This document shows, piece by piece, positions 1 to 7,489 of a stretch of 64,000 nucleotides of DNA (position 1 is its first letter; each line of letters opens with the position of its first letter). The notes under the pieces were generated by a model, which saw only the letters and a program-made list of their open reading frames with translations, ran no database searches and was not told the DNA's origin. The translations under genes were made by a program, and so were the position numbers. The stretch spans positions 3,286,001-3,350,000 of the forward strand of contig NZ_CP146963.1 in the NCBI RefSeq assembly GCF_037113525.1. The letters are read 5' to 3'. The DNA is from Butyrivibrio fibrisolvens (GTDB lineage Bacteria > Bacillota > Clostridia > Lachnospirales > Lachnospiraceae).

Positions 1-339
1 GTCTGCAGCATCAAGCTGATAAGATGAAACTCCAAGGTCTATAAGGATTCCATCAACGCCGGTAACGCCCAGTTCTTTAAGCCTTGCTACAGCATTCTCA
101 TAATTATCCCTGATTATTGTGACTCTGTCTTTGAAAGGTTCAAGACGCTTAGTCGCAGCTGCTATAGCATCCTCATCCTGGTCTATTCCATAAAGATGTC
201 CGCCGGCAGTCAGTTTCTCCGCGATATGCGAAGAATGTCCTGCTCCTCCAAGTGTCCCGTCCAGATAGATACCATCCGGTTTAATATTCAGATTATCGAT
301 CACTTCGTCAAGAAGTACGGATGTATGCTTAAATTCCAA
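1..339 (-). CDS. rsmH: 16S rRNA (cytosine(1402)-N4)-methyltransferase RsmH, N-terminal part
   Basis: Only the first 113 codons lie in the window; the gene runs off the left edge. The product methylates C1402 of 16S rRNA from S-adenosylmethionine. The reading starts with LEFKHTSVLLDEVI, followed by the SAM-binding DGTLGGAGHSSHIAE segment at about residues 20-35 and GIDQDEDAI, all typical of RsmH. The start is a TTG (337-339): the family start M-E-F-K-H falls exactly there and a GGAGG lies six bases upstream, whereas the nearby ATG at 343 is in another frame. It begins 14 bp after the mraZ stop, so the two are cotranscribed as the head of the dcw cluster. Confidence 0.93.
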   Translation of the reverse strand, partial: MEFKHTSVLLDEVIDNLNIKPDGIYLDGTLGGAGHSSHIAEKLTAGGHLYGIDQDEDAIAAATKRLEPFKDRVTIIRDNYENAVARLKELGVTGVDGILIDLGVSSYQLDAAD

Positions 340-353
340 GCCATGCCTCCAAT

Positions 354-797
354 TTAGAAATCAAGACCCATATTACCCATTTCTTCAGCAACATCTTCTA
401 TGTCATCGAAGGAGTTATTCTCCTCCCACTTACTGCTGCTCCAAATCTCTGCATGATTGCCTACGCCGACAACCACTGCATCTGCCTCTTTCTGCATTCC
501 TGCAAATTCAAGAAGATTAGCGGGAAGAAGGATTCGTCCCTGCTTATCAAACTCAGTTACAAGTGCACCGCCCAGAAAGAAACGTTGAAGTTTACGGCTC
601 TTGCTGTTAGATGAAGGTAGTGACTGCAGTTTCATGGTAAAAGCTTCCCAACTGTCTTCCGGATACAGCAAAAGACACCCATCAAGCCCCTTCGTTACTG
701 CGAACTGCTCACCGAGTTCATCACGTATCTTAGAAGGAATGATGAGACGCCCTTTAGCATCAATTGAATGGCTGTATTCACCAGTTAACATTCGCAT
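354..797 (-). CDS. mraZ: Transcriptional regulator MraZ
   Basis: MraZ is a DNA-binding protein of the AbrB-like fold that represses its own division-cell-wall operon. The sequence contains both MraZ repeats: GEYSHSIDAKGRLIIPSK near the N terminus and the second D-x-x-G-R motif in FDKQGRILLPANL at about residue 85. Length (147 aa) is normal. Two in-frame ATGs compete: the first, at 797, has an AGG only three bases upstream; the second, at 791, gives the usual family start M-L-T-G-E-Y and a nine-base spacing to the same AGG, so I prefer 791. It is followed by rsmH after 14 bp and preceded by a strong promoter and a MraZ-box array. Confidence 0.95.
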   Translation of the reverse strand: MRMLTGEYSHSIDAKGRLIIPSKIRDELGEQFAVTKGLDGCLLLYPEDSWEAFTMKLQSLPSSNSKSRKLQRFFLGGALVTEFDKQGRILLPANLLEFAGMQKEADAVVVGVGNHAEIWSSSKWEENNSFDDIEDVAEEMGNMGLDF

Positions 798-865
798 TTA
801 CCTAAGCGCCTTTTAAGCTGCTAAAAAAACTACAACTGTGGTTCATTACATATATCGGAAAAGAT

Positions 866-905
866 TCACCACTTTTTAATACTTTTCCACCACTTTTCTC
901 CACCT
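866..905 (-). promoter_or_regulatory. MraZ-box array in the mraZ leader
   Basis: Four units containing AGGTGG/AAGTGG/AAAGT/AAAGTGG recur on the minus strand with GT dinucleotides at 903, 893, 882 and 872, i.e. spacings of 10, 11 and 10 bp. Helically phased AAAGTGG-type repeats upstream of mraZ are the known binding sites of MraZ. They lie just downstream of the predicted -10, where a bound repressor would block initiation. The third unit is degenerate. Binding is inferred, not shown. Confidence 0.7.
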
Positions 906-911
906 GCCACC

Positions 912-940
912 ATTTTATTACAAAAATTTATCATTTTCAA
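912..940 (-). promoter_or_regulatory. Promoter of the mraZ-rsmH (dcw) operon
   Basis: TTGAAA at 940-935 and TAAAAT at 917-912 are separated by exactly 17 bp on the minus strand, a near-consensus vegetative promoter. Transcription would start near 905, at the first MraZ box and about 110 nt before mraZ. Confidence 0.75.
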
Positions 941-950
941 TATAAATATG

Positions 951-967
951 GCGTGGAGGAAAGTGGA
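951..967 (+). promoter_or_regulatory. Two further MraZ-like boxes in opposite orientation
   Basis: GCGTGGAGGA followed by AAGTGGAGGG gives two GTGGAGG units 10 bp apart on the plus strand. They match the minus-strand boxes at 866-905 but point the other way and lie about 11 bp upstream of the -35. No gene on the plus strand follows them, so they probably act on the mraZ promoter from upstream. Confidence 0.45.
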
Positions 968-1032
968 GGGATATTCCAAAACGGTTTAAAAGTAGATAAA
1001 AACTAGGGCTTGGCTGATTAAAATTTTTCAAC

Positions 1033-1066
1033 AAAAAAATAAAGACTCCCTTTTACAGGAATCTTT
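1033..1066 (-). terminator. Rho-independent terminator of the XRE regulator gene
   Basis: On the minus strand AAAGATTCC (1066-1058) pairs with GGAGTCTTT (1049-1041), with one G-T wobble and an 8-nt loop, followed by A then TTTTTTT. The stem overlaps the stop codon of the regulator at 1065-1067. Confidence 0.75.
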
Positions 1067-1451
1067 ACTTTATAAGTCCATCTAACATTTTACTTAGAAT
1101 CTCTTTTTCTTCACCACTGAGTCTTTGAATTTTCTGATTCAGCTGATCTTCTATTGACTGATCTTTGGATACTTCGTATCTATACTCCGAACCTATAAAC
1201 TGGTCCACACTACATCGCAATATAGAAGCTATCCTTATCAGCAGTGATAACGACGGATGCGAGTTTGCACACTCAATGTTGCTAACATGTGTAACATTAA
1301 CTCCAAGCTTATCAGCAACACGTTCCTGTGTTATCCCAAGAGCCTTTCTTCTGCTCTTTATCTTTAATCCTATAGCTTTGTAATCCAGTGAAGCTGTATC
1401 GTGATCGCCGTAACCGTCTGATTTATTCTTATCATCCTGAGTTTTAGACAT
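1065..1451 (-). CDS. XRE-family transcriptional regulator
   Basis: 128 aa. A helix-turn-helix of the XRE/SinR type lies at about residues 27-82: IKSRRKALGITQERVADKLGVNVTHVSNIE, with the recognition helix NVTHVSNIEC. The N terminus is charged and probably flexible, and the C terminus (SIEDQLNQKIQRLSGEEKEI) may form a short dimerisation helix. The start has GGGGG eight bases upstream. It is transcribed divergently from the zinc-ribbon membrane protein at 1601, and a perfect palindrome sits between them, so autoregulation and control of that neighbour are plausible. The target is unknown. Confidence 0.85.
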   Translation of the reverse strand: MSKTQDDKNKSDGYGDHDTASLDYKAIGLKIKSRRKALGITQERVADKLGVNVTHVSNIECANSHPSLSLLIRIASILRCSVDQFIGSEYRYEVSKDQSIEDQLNQKIQRLSGEEKEILSKMLDGLIK

Positions 1452-1504
1452 GAAGAATACCCCCTCAACATGTCTTAATTCTATAGTTCTTAATATATCA
1501 GAAT

Positions 1505-1523
1505 AATATTCTATTAGAATATT
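1505..1523. promoter_or_regulatory. Palindromic operator candidate between divergent genes
   Basis: AATATTCTATTAGAATATT is a perfect inverted repeat (9 bp arms, one central base) located between the XRE regulator and the divergent zinc-ribbon gene. Size and position fit a dimeric XRE-type regulator binding site; binding is inferred. Confidence 0.5.
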
Positions 1524-1547
1524 TCTATAGTCTTAGCTATACTTTTG

Positions 1548-1556
1548 TGCTACAAT
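1548..1556 (+). promoter_or_regulatory. Extended -10 promoter for the zinc-ribbon protein gene
   Basis: TGCTACAAT is a TGn-extended -10 element about 45 bp upstream of the ATG at 1601. No good -35 was found, as is usual for extended -10 promoters. The palindrome at 1505-1523 lies just upstream. Confidence 0.45.
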
Positions 1557-1600
1557 TATGCACGTTAACGCAAAAAAGTTTTATTTAAGGGAGGAAAAAA

Positions 1601-2203
1601 ATGTTTTGTAAAAATTGCGGAACGCAAATTTCAGACGGAGCAGCATTCTGCAGCTCATGCGGAGCAACAACAAATGGAAATGCTCCAAAAATCCAGCCAA
1701 CAGTAACTCAGTTCACAGGAGCAAACAGCTATAATGCATCAAGCAATGCCATACAGCCTGATATTTATAGTAATCTAAGTCCTGTAAATGCACCACAACG
1801 CTTGTGCTCAGGCTTTGCATGCTTCATGACTTCTTTTGGCGTAGGTGCGGTTTTAGCAAGTATTACAGGTTTCGTGTTCGGTGTATGCTGTATCTTTGAT
1901 CCGAAATTCGATTTTTCCAACGCACTTTCAATCATTTTGGCATCACTGCCTTATGCAGCAGTGTCATTGCTTTTCATGCTTCCGTCAATAATACCAATTA
2001 AAAAGCATATTACCGGAAACAAAATCAAAGCAGTTCTTCTGTGTGCACTCAAAGGCTACATTGCCTTTTTAAAAGTCGAATTATACATAGCTTGTTTCTG
2101 GGTACCACCTCTTTTCTTGTGGGCAAGAGAAATCGATCCCAACATATACTATATTTCAGACGGAACAGGAACCAAAGTCTTATTTCATCTGAAAAAAGAT
2201 TAA
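1601..2203 (+). CDS. Zinc-ribbon domain membrane protein, function unknown
   Basis: 200 aa. The N terminus carries a four-cysteine zinc ribbon, CKNCG at residues 3-7 and FCSSCG at 17-22, of the type that prefixes many Firmicutes membrane proteins. A Ser/Asn/Gln-rich linker follows to about residue 65, then three hydrophobic segments at about 70-100, 110-130 and 145-175. The C-terminal tail is charged. The ribosome site GGGAGG lies seven bases before the ATG. It is divergent from an XRE regulator. No enzymatic motif is visible and the function cannot be named; a sensor or membrane-scaffold role is only a guess. Confidence 0.75.
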   Translation: MFCKNCGTQISDGAAFCSSCGATTNGNAPKIQPTVTQFTGANSYNASSNAIQPDIYSNLSPVNAPQRLCSGFACFMTSFGVGAVLASITGFVFGVCCIFDPKFDFSNALSIILASLPYAAVSLLFMLPSIIPIKKHITGNKIKAVLLCALKGYIAFLKVELYIACFWVPPLFLWAREIDPNIYYISDGTGTKVLFHLKKD

Positions 2204-2282
2204 TTCTTCCCAGATAATCTCATGTACTTATCTATATAATGATGTAGGTGTCAAAAGCACCTTTTACGACGAATGAATAAAT

Positions 2283-2327
2283 AAAACCTCTGCAATACCA
2301 TGTTAGTTGGCAGTTGCAGAGGTTTTT
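2283..2327. terminator. Bidirectional terminator between convergent genes
   Basis: A 13-bp perfect stem (2283-2295 with 2314-2326, arm AAAACCTCTGCAA) ends in T-runs on both strands. It lies between the plus-strand zinc-ribbon gene and the minus-strand lgt gene and can serve both. Confidence 0.8.
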
Positions 2328-2360
2328 AGTTGAAATTTTTGTTGCTTATCAGGCTTTATC

Positions 2361-3389
2361 TTACTTAGTTTCAGTATCGTCTTCAGTATTATCTTCAAGC
2401 TTTTCTTCAGTTTCGTTTTCTTCCTCGTCCTTACCTTCGGCATCTTCTTTGTTTTCAGCCTCAGCTTCCATATCAAGTATTACTTTCTCGTTGATCACTT
2501 CATCTAAAGGAAGGATCTCGTAGGATTTAGTCTTCATGTAGATGCGGACTGCTACGTCAGTGATAAGTGCCAGTGCGAATAACGTGAAGCCAAGGAGCTG
2601 GGATACTGGTAAGTTTGTTCCTGGAAGGTGGAGCTGGTCGGTTCTTAATGATTCGACCAAGGCTCTTCCAAATCCGTAACCGCCAAGATATAAAAGGGCC
2701 ACTTCTCCATGGAACTTTTTATGCTTTACATATAAGAGCATGAGGGTCAGAATCATTACGTTCCATAAGCTTTCATACAGGAATGTTGGATGAACCTGAA
2801 TGAAGTTGGTCGCATCCGACATATGAGCCTGCATCTTAGCTGTTATCTCGCCTGATCTGACCATAGCTTCAGGGATTCTCATAGCAAAGAGGGAATCGGT
2901 GTAATCGCCAAAGGCTTCACGGTTAGTGAAGTTTCCCCATCTTCCTATTATCTGTCCCATGATAACGCCGAAGACTCCGGTATCAGCCATGAGCCTATAG
3001 CTTTTATGCTTAACCTTAACGTATACGGCAAGGGTTATGAATCCAACTATTACGCCGCCGTATATGGCAAGGCCGCCATTTCTTATATTTAATATCTGAA
3101 TAGGATCATCTTTGTAATAATCCCATGCGAATATTACGTAGTAGAGTCTTGCTCCCATTATGGAAAAGATAAGGAGGTATATTGCAAGGTCCCAGTACCA
3201 GTCTGGGTTTTGTTTGGTCATCTTGGCAACGTGCGCTGCCAGTGATACTCCACACAAAACTCCTATTCCAATAATGAGTCCGTACATGGCTACGGTAAAA
3301 CCAAATACAGTAAAGCTCTTGGGAACATATTTTAAATAAACTCCCAGATGAGGGAATGCAATGGACATTTCATCCATAATATTAGGCAT
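2361..3389 (-). CDS. lgt: Prolipoprotein diacylglyceryl transferase
   Basis: Lgt transfers diacylglycerol from phosphatidylglycerol to the lipobox cysteine of prolipoproteins in the membrane. The signature GRWGNFTNREAFG is at residues 149-161 and MYGLIIGIG at 35-43; about seven membrane segments are visible. The position of the E. coli His103 (GGLAIxGG) is Tyr110 here. At 342 aa the protein is longer than usual because of a strongly acidic tail from about residue 300 (many E, D, few K) of unknown role. GGGAG lies nine bases before the ATG. It starts 13 bp after the ychF stop, so the two are an operon. Its clients in this window include the four lipobox-bearing binding proteins. Confidence 0.93.
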   Translation of the reverse strand: MPNIMDEMSIAFPHLGVYLKYVPKSFTVFGFTVAMYGLIIGIGVLCGVSLAAHVAKMTKQNPDWYWDLAIYLLIFSIMGARLYYVIFAWDYYKDDPIQILNIRNGGLAIYGGVIVGFITLAVYVKVKHKSYRLMADTGVFGVIMGQIIGRWGNFTNREAFGDYTDSLFAMRIPEAMVRSGEITAKMQAHMSDATNFIQVHPTFLYESLWNVMILTLMLLYVKHKKFHGEVALLYLGGYGFGRALVESLRTDQLHLPGTNLPVSQLLGFTLFALALITDVAVRIYMKTKSYEILPLDEVINEKVILDMEAEAENKEDAEGKDEEENETEEKLEDNTEDDTETK

Positions 3390-3402
3390 AATAATCTCCC
3401 GA

Positions 3403-4500
3403 TCAAACGTTGAAACGGAAAAGGATTACATCGCCGTCCTGAACGACATACTCTTTTCCTTCCATTCTTACAAGGCCTTTTTCGCGGGCATTTGAAAGTG
3501 ATCCTTCGTTAAGAAGATCCTGATAGTTGATAACTTCAGCTTTGATGAATCCTCTCTCGAAATCAGTATGGATCTTACCTGCCGCCTGAGGTGCCTTAGT
3601 GCCAACTTTGATAGTCCAGGCTCTGCACTCGTCTTCACCAGCAGTAAGGAAGCTCATAAGACCAAGCGTTCTATAGCTTGCCTCGATAAGCTTATCAAGA
3701 CCAGACTTTGTAAGTCCAAGATCTGCAAGGAATTCTTTTTTCTCTTCATCATCAAGCTCTGCAATTTCAGACTCGATCTGAGCGCTGATCGCGAATACTT
3801 CACTGTTATTCTTAGATGCCCACTCTCTTACTGCCTGAACATACTGGTTAGAAGCGCCGTCATCTGCAAGATCTTCATCCTTAACGTTAGCTGCGAAGAT
3901 AACAGGCTTAGATGTAAGAAGGTCATATGTATTAAGAAGAGCTCTTTCATCATCAGTAAGGTCTTCCATATCCTTAACGAGCTTGTCGTTTTCAAGAACA
4001 GATTTGATCTTGTTGAGAAGGTCAAGCTCTTTAGCTGCTTCCTTATCCATACGAGCTGTCTTGGTAGTCTTGGCAATCCTTCTCTCAAGTACCTCAAGAT
4101 CTGCAAAAATAAGCTCAAGATTGATAGTCTCTATATCTCTAACAGGATCTACAGATCCGTCAACGTGAACCACATTGGTATCTTCAAAGCATCTTACAAC
4201 GTGAACAATAGCATCACACTCACGGATATTGGCAAGGAACTGGTTACCAAGGCCTTCACCCTTGGATGCACCCTTTACAAGACCGGCAATATCAACGAAT
4301 TCGATTGTTGCAGGTGTAACCTTCTTAGTGTTATATAACTCGCCGAGCTTTTTGATTCTCTCATCCGGTACTGCTACAACGCCTACGTTAGGGTCGATTG
4401 TTGCAAATGGATAGTTTGCAGCAAGTGCTCCTGCGTTTGTAAGTGAATTGAAAAGTGTTGACTTACCTACGTTTGGTAAACCTACGATTCCTAGTTTCAT
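3403..4500 (-). CDS. ychF: Redox-regulated ATPase YchF (Obg-like)
   Basis: 365 aa, the usual length. YchF is a ribosome-associated P-loop ATPase of the Obg family. Visible motifs: G1 GLPNVGKST at 7-15, the switch region with DIAGLVKGASKGEGLGNQFL at about 70-90, G4-like NVKDED near 203 (the NxxE-type motif that favours ATP over GTP), a coiled-coil insert, and a C-terminal TGS domain (KTGSlike TFDFERGFIKAEV region around 310-335). A ribosome site AGAAGGAG precedes the ATG. The first 17 nt of the gene are repeated at 7924-7940 as part of the 289-bp direct repeat, so the 5' end of ychF is the border of an insertion. Confidence 0.95.
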   Translation of the reverse strand: MKLGIVGLPNVGKSTLFNSLTNAGALAANYPFATIDPNVGVVAVPDERIKKLGELYNTKKVTPATIEFVDIAGLVKGASKGEGLGNQFLANIRECDAIVHVVRCFEDTNVVHVDGSVDPVRDIETINLELIFADLEVLERRIAKTTKTARMDKEAAKELDLLNKIKSVLENDKLVKDMEDLTDDERALLNTYDLLTSKPVIFAANVKDEDLADDGASNQYVQAVREWASKNNSEVFAISAQIESEIAELDDEEKKEFLADLGLTKSGLDKLIEASYRTLGLMSFLTAGEDECRAWTIKVGTKAPQAAGKIHTDFERGFIKAEVINYQDLLNEGSLSNAREKGLVRMEGKEYVVQDGDVILFRFNV

Positions 4501-4772
4501 TTTCTATGTATCTCCTTCTAAAAATGCTTTATTTAAGCCATTTGTTATCTCAGCTTGTTATACCGAGTACCACGCCGGGCACCATTTATCTATTATGACA
4601 TAAAAAAAGCCCTGACACAGCGAATATATATTACCATGTCAGGACGGATTTGTAAAAACGTGTAGTGACAACTTTCATACACCACCAGCCATGAGCTGCT
4701 TCATTCCCTGTGACTTAGCGCCAGGGTTGTCATTGCCATACCCTTCAAGGAGGTTTACAACGCCCCATACTC
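4484..4772. repeat. 289-bp direct repeat, copy 1 (ychF side)
   Basis: Co-linear without gaps with 7924-8212 (offset 3440 bp), about 12 differences by eye, i.e. roughly 96 percent identity. It contains the first 17 nt of ychF, the ychF upstream region, a terminator hairpin and a fragment of a Maff2-family gene. The two copies bound the islet carrying the reductase and AbiE genes. Confidence 0.9.
4602..4643 (-). terminator. Terminator upstream of ychF
   Basis: On the minus strand TGTCAGG-type arms (CCTGACA 4643-4637 and TGTCAGG 4617-4611) are followed by GCTTTTTTT. It would end transcripts arriving from the islet before ychF. Confidence 0.6.
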
Positions 4773-4845
4773 TTTTTATTATAGCCTCATTTCCTATTAA
4801 ATCTAAGCCACCATACTGAATGTCAATTCCATTACCTAAAATCAA
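4675..4845 (-). pseudogene. Chimeric remnant: AbiH/SIR2-like N-terminal fragment fused to Maff2 fragment
   Basis: A 56-codon reading frame with TTG start and AAAGGAG upstream. Residues 1-25 (ILGNGIDIQYGGLDL...) resemble the N-terminal nucleotide-binding start of AbiH or SIR2-like defence proteins (GNGxD motif). Residues 26-56 (VWGVVNLLEGYGNDNPGAK, SQGMKQLMAGG) match the middle of Maff2, a small membrane protein encoded in Lachnospiraceae conjugative elements, cut before its C-terminal hydrophobic part. It therefore looks like a recombination junction of two broken genes. Whether the fusion is translated is unknown. Family identifications are from memory of the motifs. Confidence 0.6.
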
Positions 4846-4862
4846 ATATCTCCTTTGACTTG

Positions 4863-5657
4863 CTAACAGATACTATCCAGTATATCCGCTATCGTCCTTC
4901 TCATCCCTGATGGTATATCTCTGACAGTTGGTAAAAAAGCTTGATATGCAGGCTGCTCCACCTCTACTACCTCGAACTTAGGATATGGGATGCTCAGCCT
5001 GTCGCATACCATAAGTTCGAATTTGTTATAGTCCACCATATCCTCACTTCCCGCATGAAATACTCCTGAAAGATTGTTTTCCAAGATATAATCCACGTAT
5101 TCACCAATCTGGTCAGCAAGGGTAATAGTAAACATCAAACCCGGATATGACTTCAATTCTTTTCCATTAGCCGAGCAATCCTTAAGTTGATTCATTCTTT
5201 TGCAGTCCCGCGACCAAACAGCTGCAGGTCTGATAATCGCCAAGTCATCTCCCAAATATTTCATGAGCATCTTTTCGCATTGCAGCTTAAAAATGCCATA
5301 CTCTGATTCTGGCTCGGCCTCAGATCTCTCATCAACAGGCTTTGTTGTATTTTTGTCGAATACATTAAGCGTAGAAATATATATCATCTTTTTCCCGTGA
5401 TTCTTAAGCCATGCCCCCAGAATATCGTGATACTTTAACTGAGCGTCGAATGCTCCCATTAACGTTGATATCACTATATCAGGATTTTCTCTATTCAATA
5501 TATCCAATAGTCTTTCCGTGTCTTCCACCAGACAAGTATAGCCTTGGTTAATCTCATGATGGCCTGAAACAATAATAATTTCATAGGAGTCTTTAAGGTG
5601 TTCTGCTATTGCTTTTCCTACAAGACCTGTACCACCTAAAATCATTACTTTACGCAT
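4863..5657 (-). CDS. NAD(P)-dependent epimerase/reductase, extended SDR family
   Basis: 264 aa. A Rossmann fold begins at once with VMILGGTGLVGKAIAEHL (glycine motif GGTGLVG at 8-14). The catalytic Ser95 (YISTLNVF), and Tyr120-x3-Lys124 (EYGIFKLQCEK) are present, so the active site is complete. The overall pattern is closest to RmlD/nucleoside-diphosphate-sugar epimerases, but the length is short and the substrate cannot be read from sequence. It lies inside the islet bounded by the 289-bp repeats, 91 bp downstream of abiEii on the same strand, so it is probably cargo rather than part of the toxin system. GGAG is well placed before the ATG. Confidence 0.8.
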   Translation of the reverse strand: MRKVMILGGTGLVGKAIAEHLKDSYEIIIVSGHHEINQGYTCLVEDTERLLDILNRENPDIVISTLMGAFDAQLKYHDILGAWLKNHGKKMIYISTLNVFDKNTTKPVDERSEAEPESEYGIFKLQCEKMLMKYLGDDLAIIRPAAVWSRDCKRMNQLKDCSANGKELKSYPGLMFTITLADQIGEYVDYILENNLSGVFHAGSEDMVDYNKFELMVCDRLSIPYPKFEVVEVEQPAYQAFLPTVRDIPSGMRRTIADILDSIC

Positions 5658-5748
5658 AATCTCGTCCTCTCCTTCATGATATTAGAAGCTTAATCACACC
5701 TTCCATCATATCAGTTATTACCCTATTTGTAGAGAGTACTATAACAAA

Positions 5749-6687
5749 TCATTTACATTTCCATAGTGCCATCGGATGGTTCTGTATGCGCTCTACAATC
5801 TCTACATCCTCAAAAAGCAGCTCCGGCTTATATTCCTTTGCTATAAACCTTTCCATATATTCCATTTCCTGAGCTGTCGGCTTCATAAGCGAAGCTATGT
5901 ACTTCTTTGCCTGTTGCTTCTTTCCTTCCAGGTCAAATTTATCCTTCACAGCCAGAACCGGGAACAAATCTGATTTTATTTTTGAAAAGACAAGACTGTC
6001 TATGGCAGATGTATCAAAGGTTTTGTTCACTTCTTTTGCCGAGATTGTTGCATAGAAAATAATGCATTTTCTAAACAAGTCTTTCTCTCCTGCAAACAGC
6101 TTAATATCAGCCATATTACAGAAGTCATACAGATCTCTTGCAGCTGCTCTACTTATAAGAGCATTAGTTTTTGCCGCAAAGATTTCTATTGCATTGACCG
6201 TCCTGACTTTTATCGGTTCTCCGAAAGCATCAGTCACTAATGCCCTGTCCTCTGGCAATAGCACGTGCGTTCTCAGTGAATAGTTGATTTCTATCTTGAT
6301 CATATCTCTATTACCAGCCGCATTCACATAATTATAATGAAATGCGTCCAAGCTGTGACTGAATCTTGATGCCTCAGAGAGGGAATATCCTTGCTCCGAC
6401 ATAAATCCCTTCAGAATCTCCGTCAGATGTTCTCTTTCATTTACCGTTTCTTCTCTTGTCAGATTTGGAACAAAATCCAAATCTATATCAACCGACAATC
6501 TTGGAAGGTTAAAAACAGTCAGATTTATTGCCGTTCCACCCTTAAGCAACAGATGTTCACACATATATTCATGCGTATTTAAAAAATCAAGAATTGTCCT
6601 CAATCGAAGAACCTTCTCAAATGTATCGCGATTAAAACCATATTCCCGAGCTCTTACATCAAGCTCTCTTCTATTAAATTGCGGCAT
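5749..6687 (-). CDS. AbiEii-type toxin, nucleotidyltransferase
   Basis: 312 aa, COG2253/AbiEii family. These toxins are nucleotidyltransferases of the pol-beta fold; characterised relatives add nucleotides to tRNA or otherwise stop growth. Motif I is KGGTAINL at 49-56 with LSVDIDLDF at 64-72 giving the metal-binding D-x-D; the third acidic strand is IKIEINYS near 131; motif IV-like AAKTNALISRAAARDLYD lies at about 170-187. All key residues appear intact, so it is probably active. The start overlaps the end of the antitoxin gene by 14 bp and has GGAGGG seven bases upstream, the standard coupled arrangement of AbiE modules. Confidence 0.9.
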   Translation of the reverse strand: MPQFNRRELDVRAREYGFNRDTFEKVLRLRTILDFLNTHEYMCEHLLLKGGTAINLTVFNLPRLSVDIDLDFVPNLTREETVNEREHLTEILKGFMSEQGYSLSEASRFSHSLDAFHYNYVNAAGNRDMIKIEINYSLRTHVLLPEDRALVTDAFGEPIKVRTVNAIEIFAAKTNALISRAAARDLYDFCNMADIKLFAGEKDLFRKCIIFYATISAKEVNKTFDTSAIDSLVFSKIKSDLFPVLAVKDKFDLEGKKQQAKKYIASLMKPTAQEMEYMERFIAKEYKPELLFEDVEIVERIQNHPMALWKCK

Positions 6688-7441
6688 CTTCTAGCCCTCC
6701 GTTTTTCATTCTCTTAATATTCTTTGGATAAACCAACTTCCATTCGCTGGAATAAGAAGGCTCATTTATACCGGTTGCCAGATATCGTTTTGAATCTCCG
6801 CTCCTATCCTTACATATCTTTATAAAATCATCGCTTATGCCAAGTTCCCTCTGATATTCACTAAAGATAAAACCTGTCTTCTGATATAAAAAGGCATTGT
6901 CATATAAGGCCAGATACTTTAACATTTTTGTTTCATCAATACTGTTCACGGACACGAGACATGAAAGCACCTCTTCCAGCCCGGCAATGAGATTCATATC
7001 CCTTATGGAATCTGTTATAGTCCGCTCCTTATCCGTAATCCTCACGCCGCCACCAAATTCCGGAAAAACTATACCATCCTTCATCTGTTCTTTTACATAA
7101 TGATAAGTATACCCATCAAATTCAAAGTCGTGAAAACGTGTCTCTGATCCAACATAAACCTCATAGAAAACCTGATCGGCAGTTCCATAATATTCAAATG
7201 CTGTATGATGTGATACATATGAAGATGGAGTGATAGCACTGGCAATTTGAAATCTGTTAGCCACTGGTCCGCCATTTTCACCGCTAAGACACGTATATAA
7301 CCCATTTCGAATTTTTAGCACCATATTTTCCTTCAGAAGCTTTCCTAATGCAATCCTTGCTGTCCGTTCACTTGAATACAGGCCATTAACTTCTTTCATG
7401 GAAAAAATTGGGTATTGTAACAGTTCATAATATAAGTTCAT
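6674..7441 (-). CDS. AbiEi-type antitoxin and autorepressor
   Basis: 255 aa. The N terminus forms a winged helix-turn-helix (FSMKEVNGLYSSERTARIALGKLL at about 13-37, then a basic wing IRNGLYTCL), followed by the AbiEi domain with YVSHHTAFEYYGTADQ near 85-100. AbiEi antitoxins bind the promoter of their own operon and neutralise AbiEii without direct protein contact (type IV). It precedes the toxin and overlaps it by 14 bp. GGAG lies eight bases before the ATG. AbiE modules give phage defence by abortive infection or stabilise mobile DNA; here the module sits in a repeat-bounded islet. Confidence 0.88.
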   Translation of the reverse strand: MNLYYELLQYPIFSMKEVNGLYSSERTARIALGKLLKENMVLKIRNGLYTCLSGENGGPVANRFQIASAITPSSYVSHHTAFEYYGTADQVFYEVYVGSETRFHDFEFDGYTYHYVKEQMKDGIVFPEFGGGVRITDKERTITDSIRDMNLIAGLEEVLSCLVSVNSIDETKMLKYLALYDNAFLYQKTGFIFSEYQRELGISDDFIKICKDRSGDSKRYLATGINEPSYSSEWKLVYPKNIKRMKNGGLEDAAI

Positions 7442-7483
7442 ATACTCGCTCCATGATGTTAATTATTTGTCTGATTTTACTCT

Positions 7484-7489
7484 ATTATA
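7484..7489 (-). promoter_or_regulatory. -10 element of the abiE operon
   Basis: Perfect TATAAT on the minus strand about 45 bp before abiEi. The matching -35 is weak (TTAAAA with 18 bp spacing). An AT-rich stretch upstream could hold the AbiEi operator, but no clear inverted repeat is visible. Confidence 0.45.

Noticed and set aside
3568..4338. Plus-strand open frame of 256 codons opposite ychF
   Set aside because: Lies wholly antisense to a strongly conserved YchF gene; its residues show no domain and the codon pattern mirrors ychF.
4863..5657. SDR gene as third component of the AbiE toxin-antitoxin system
   Set aside because: AbiE modules are complete with two genes; the enzyme has intact SDR catalytic residues and a 91-bp gap, so it is more likely cargo.
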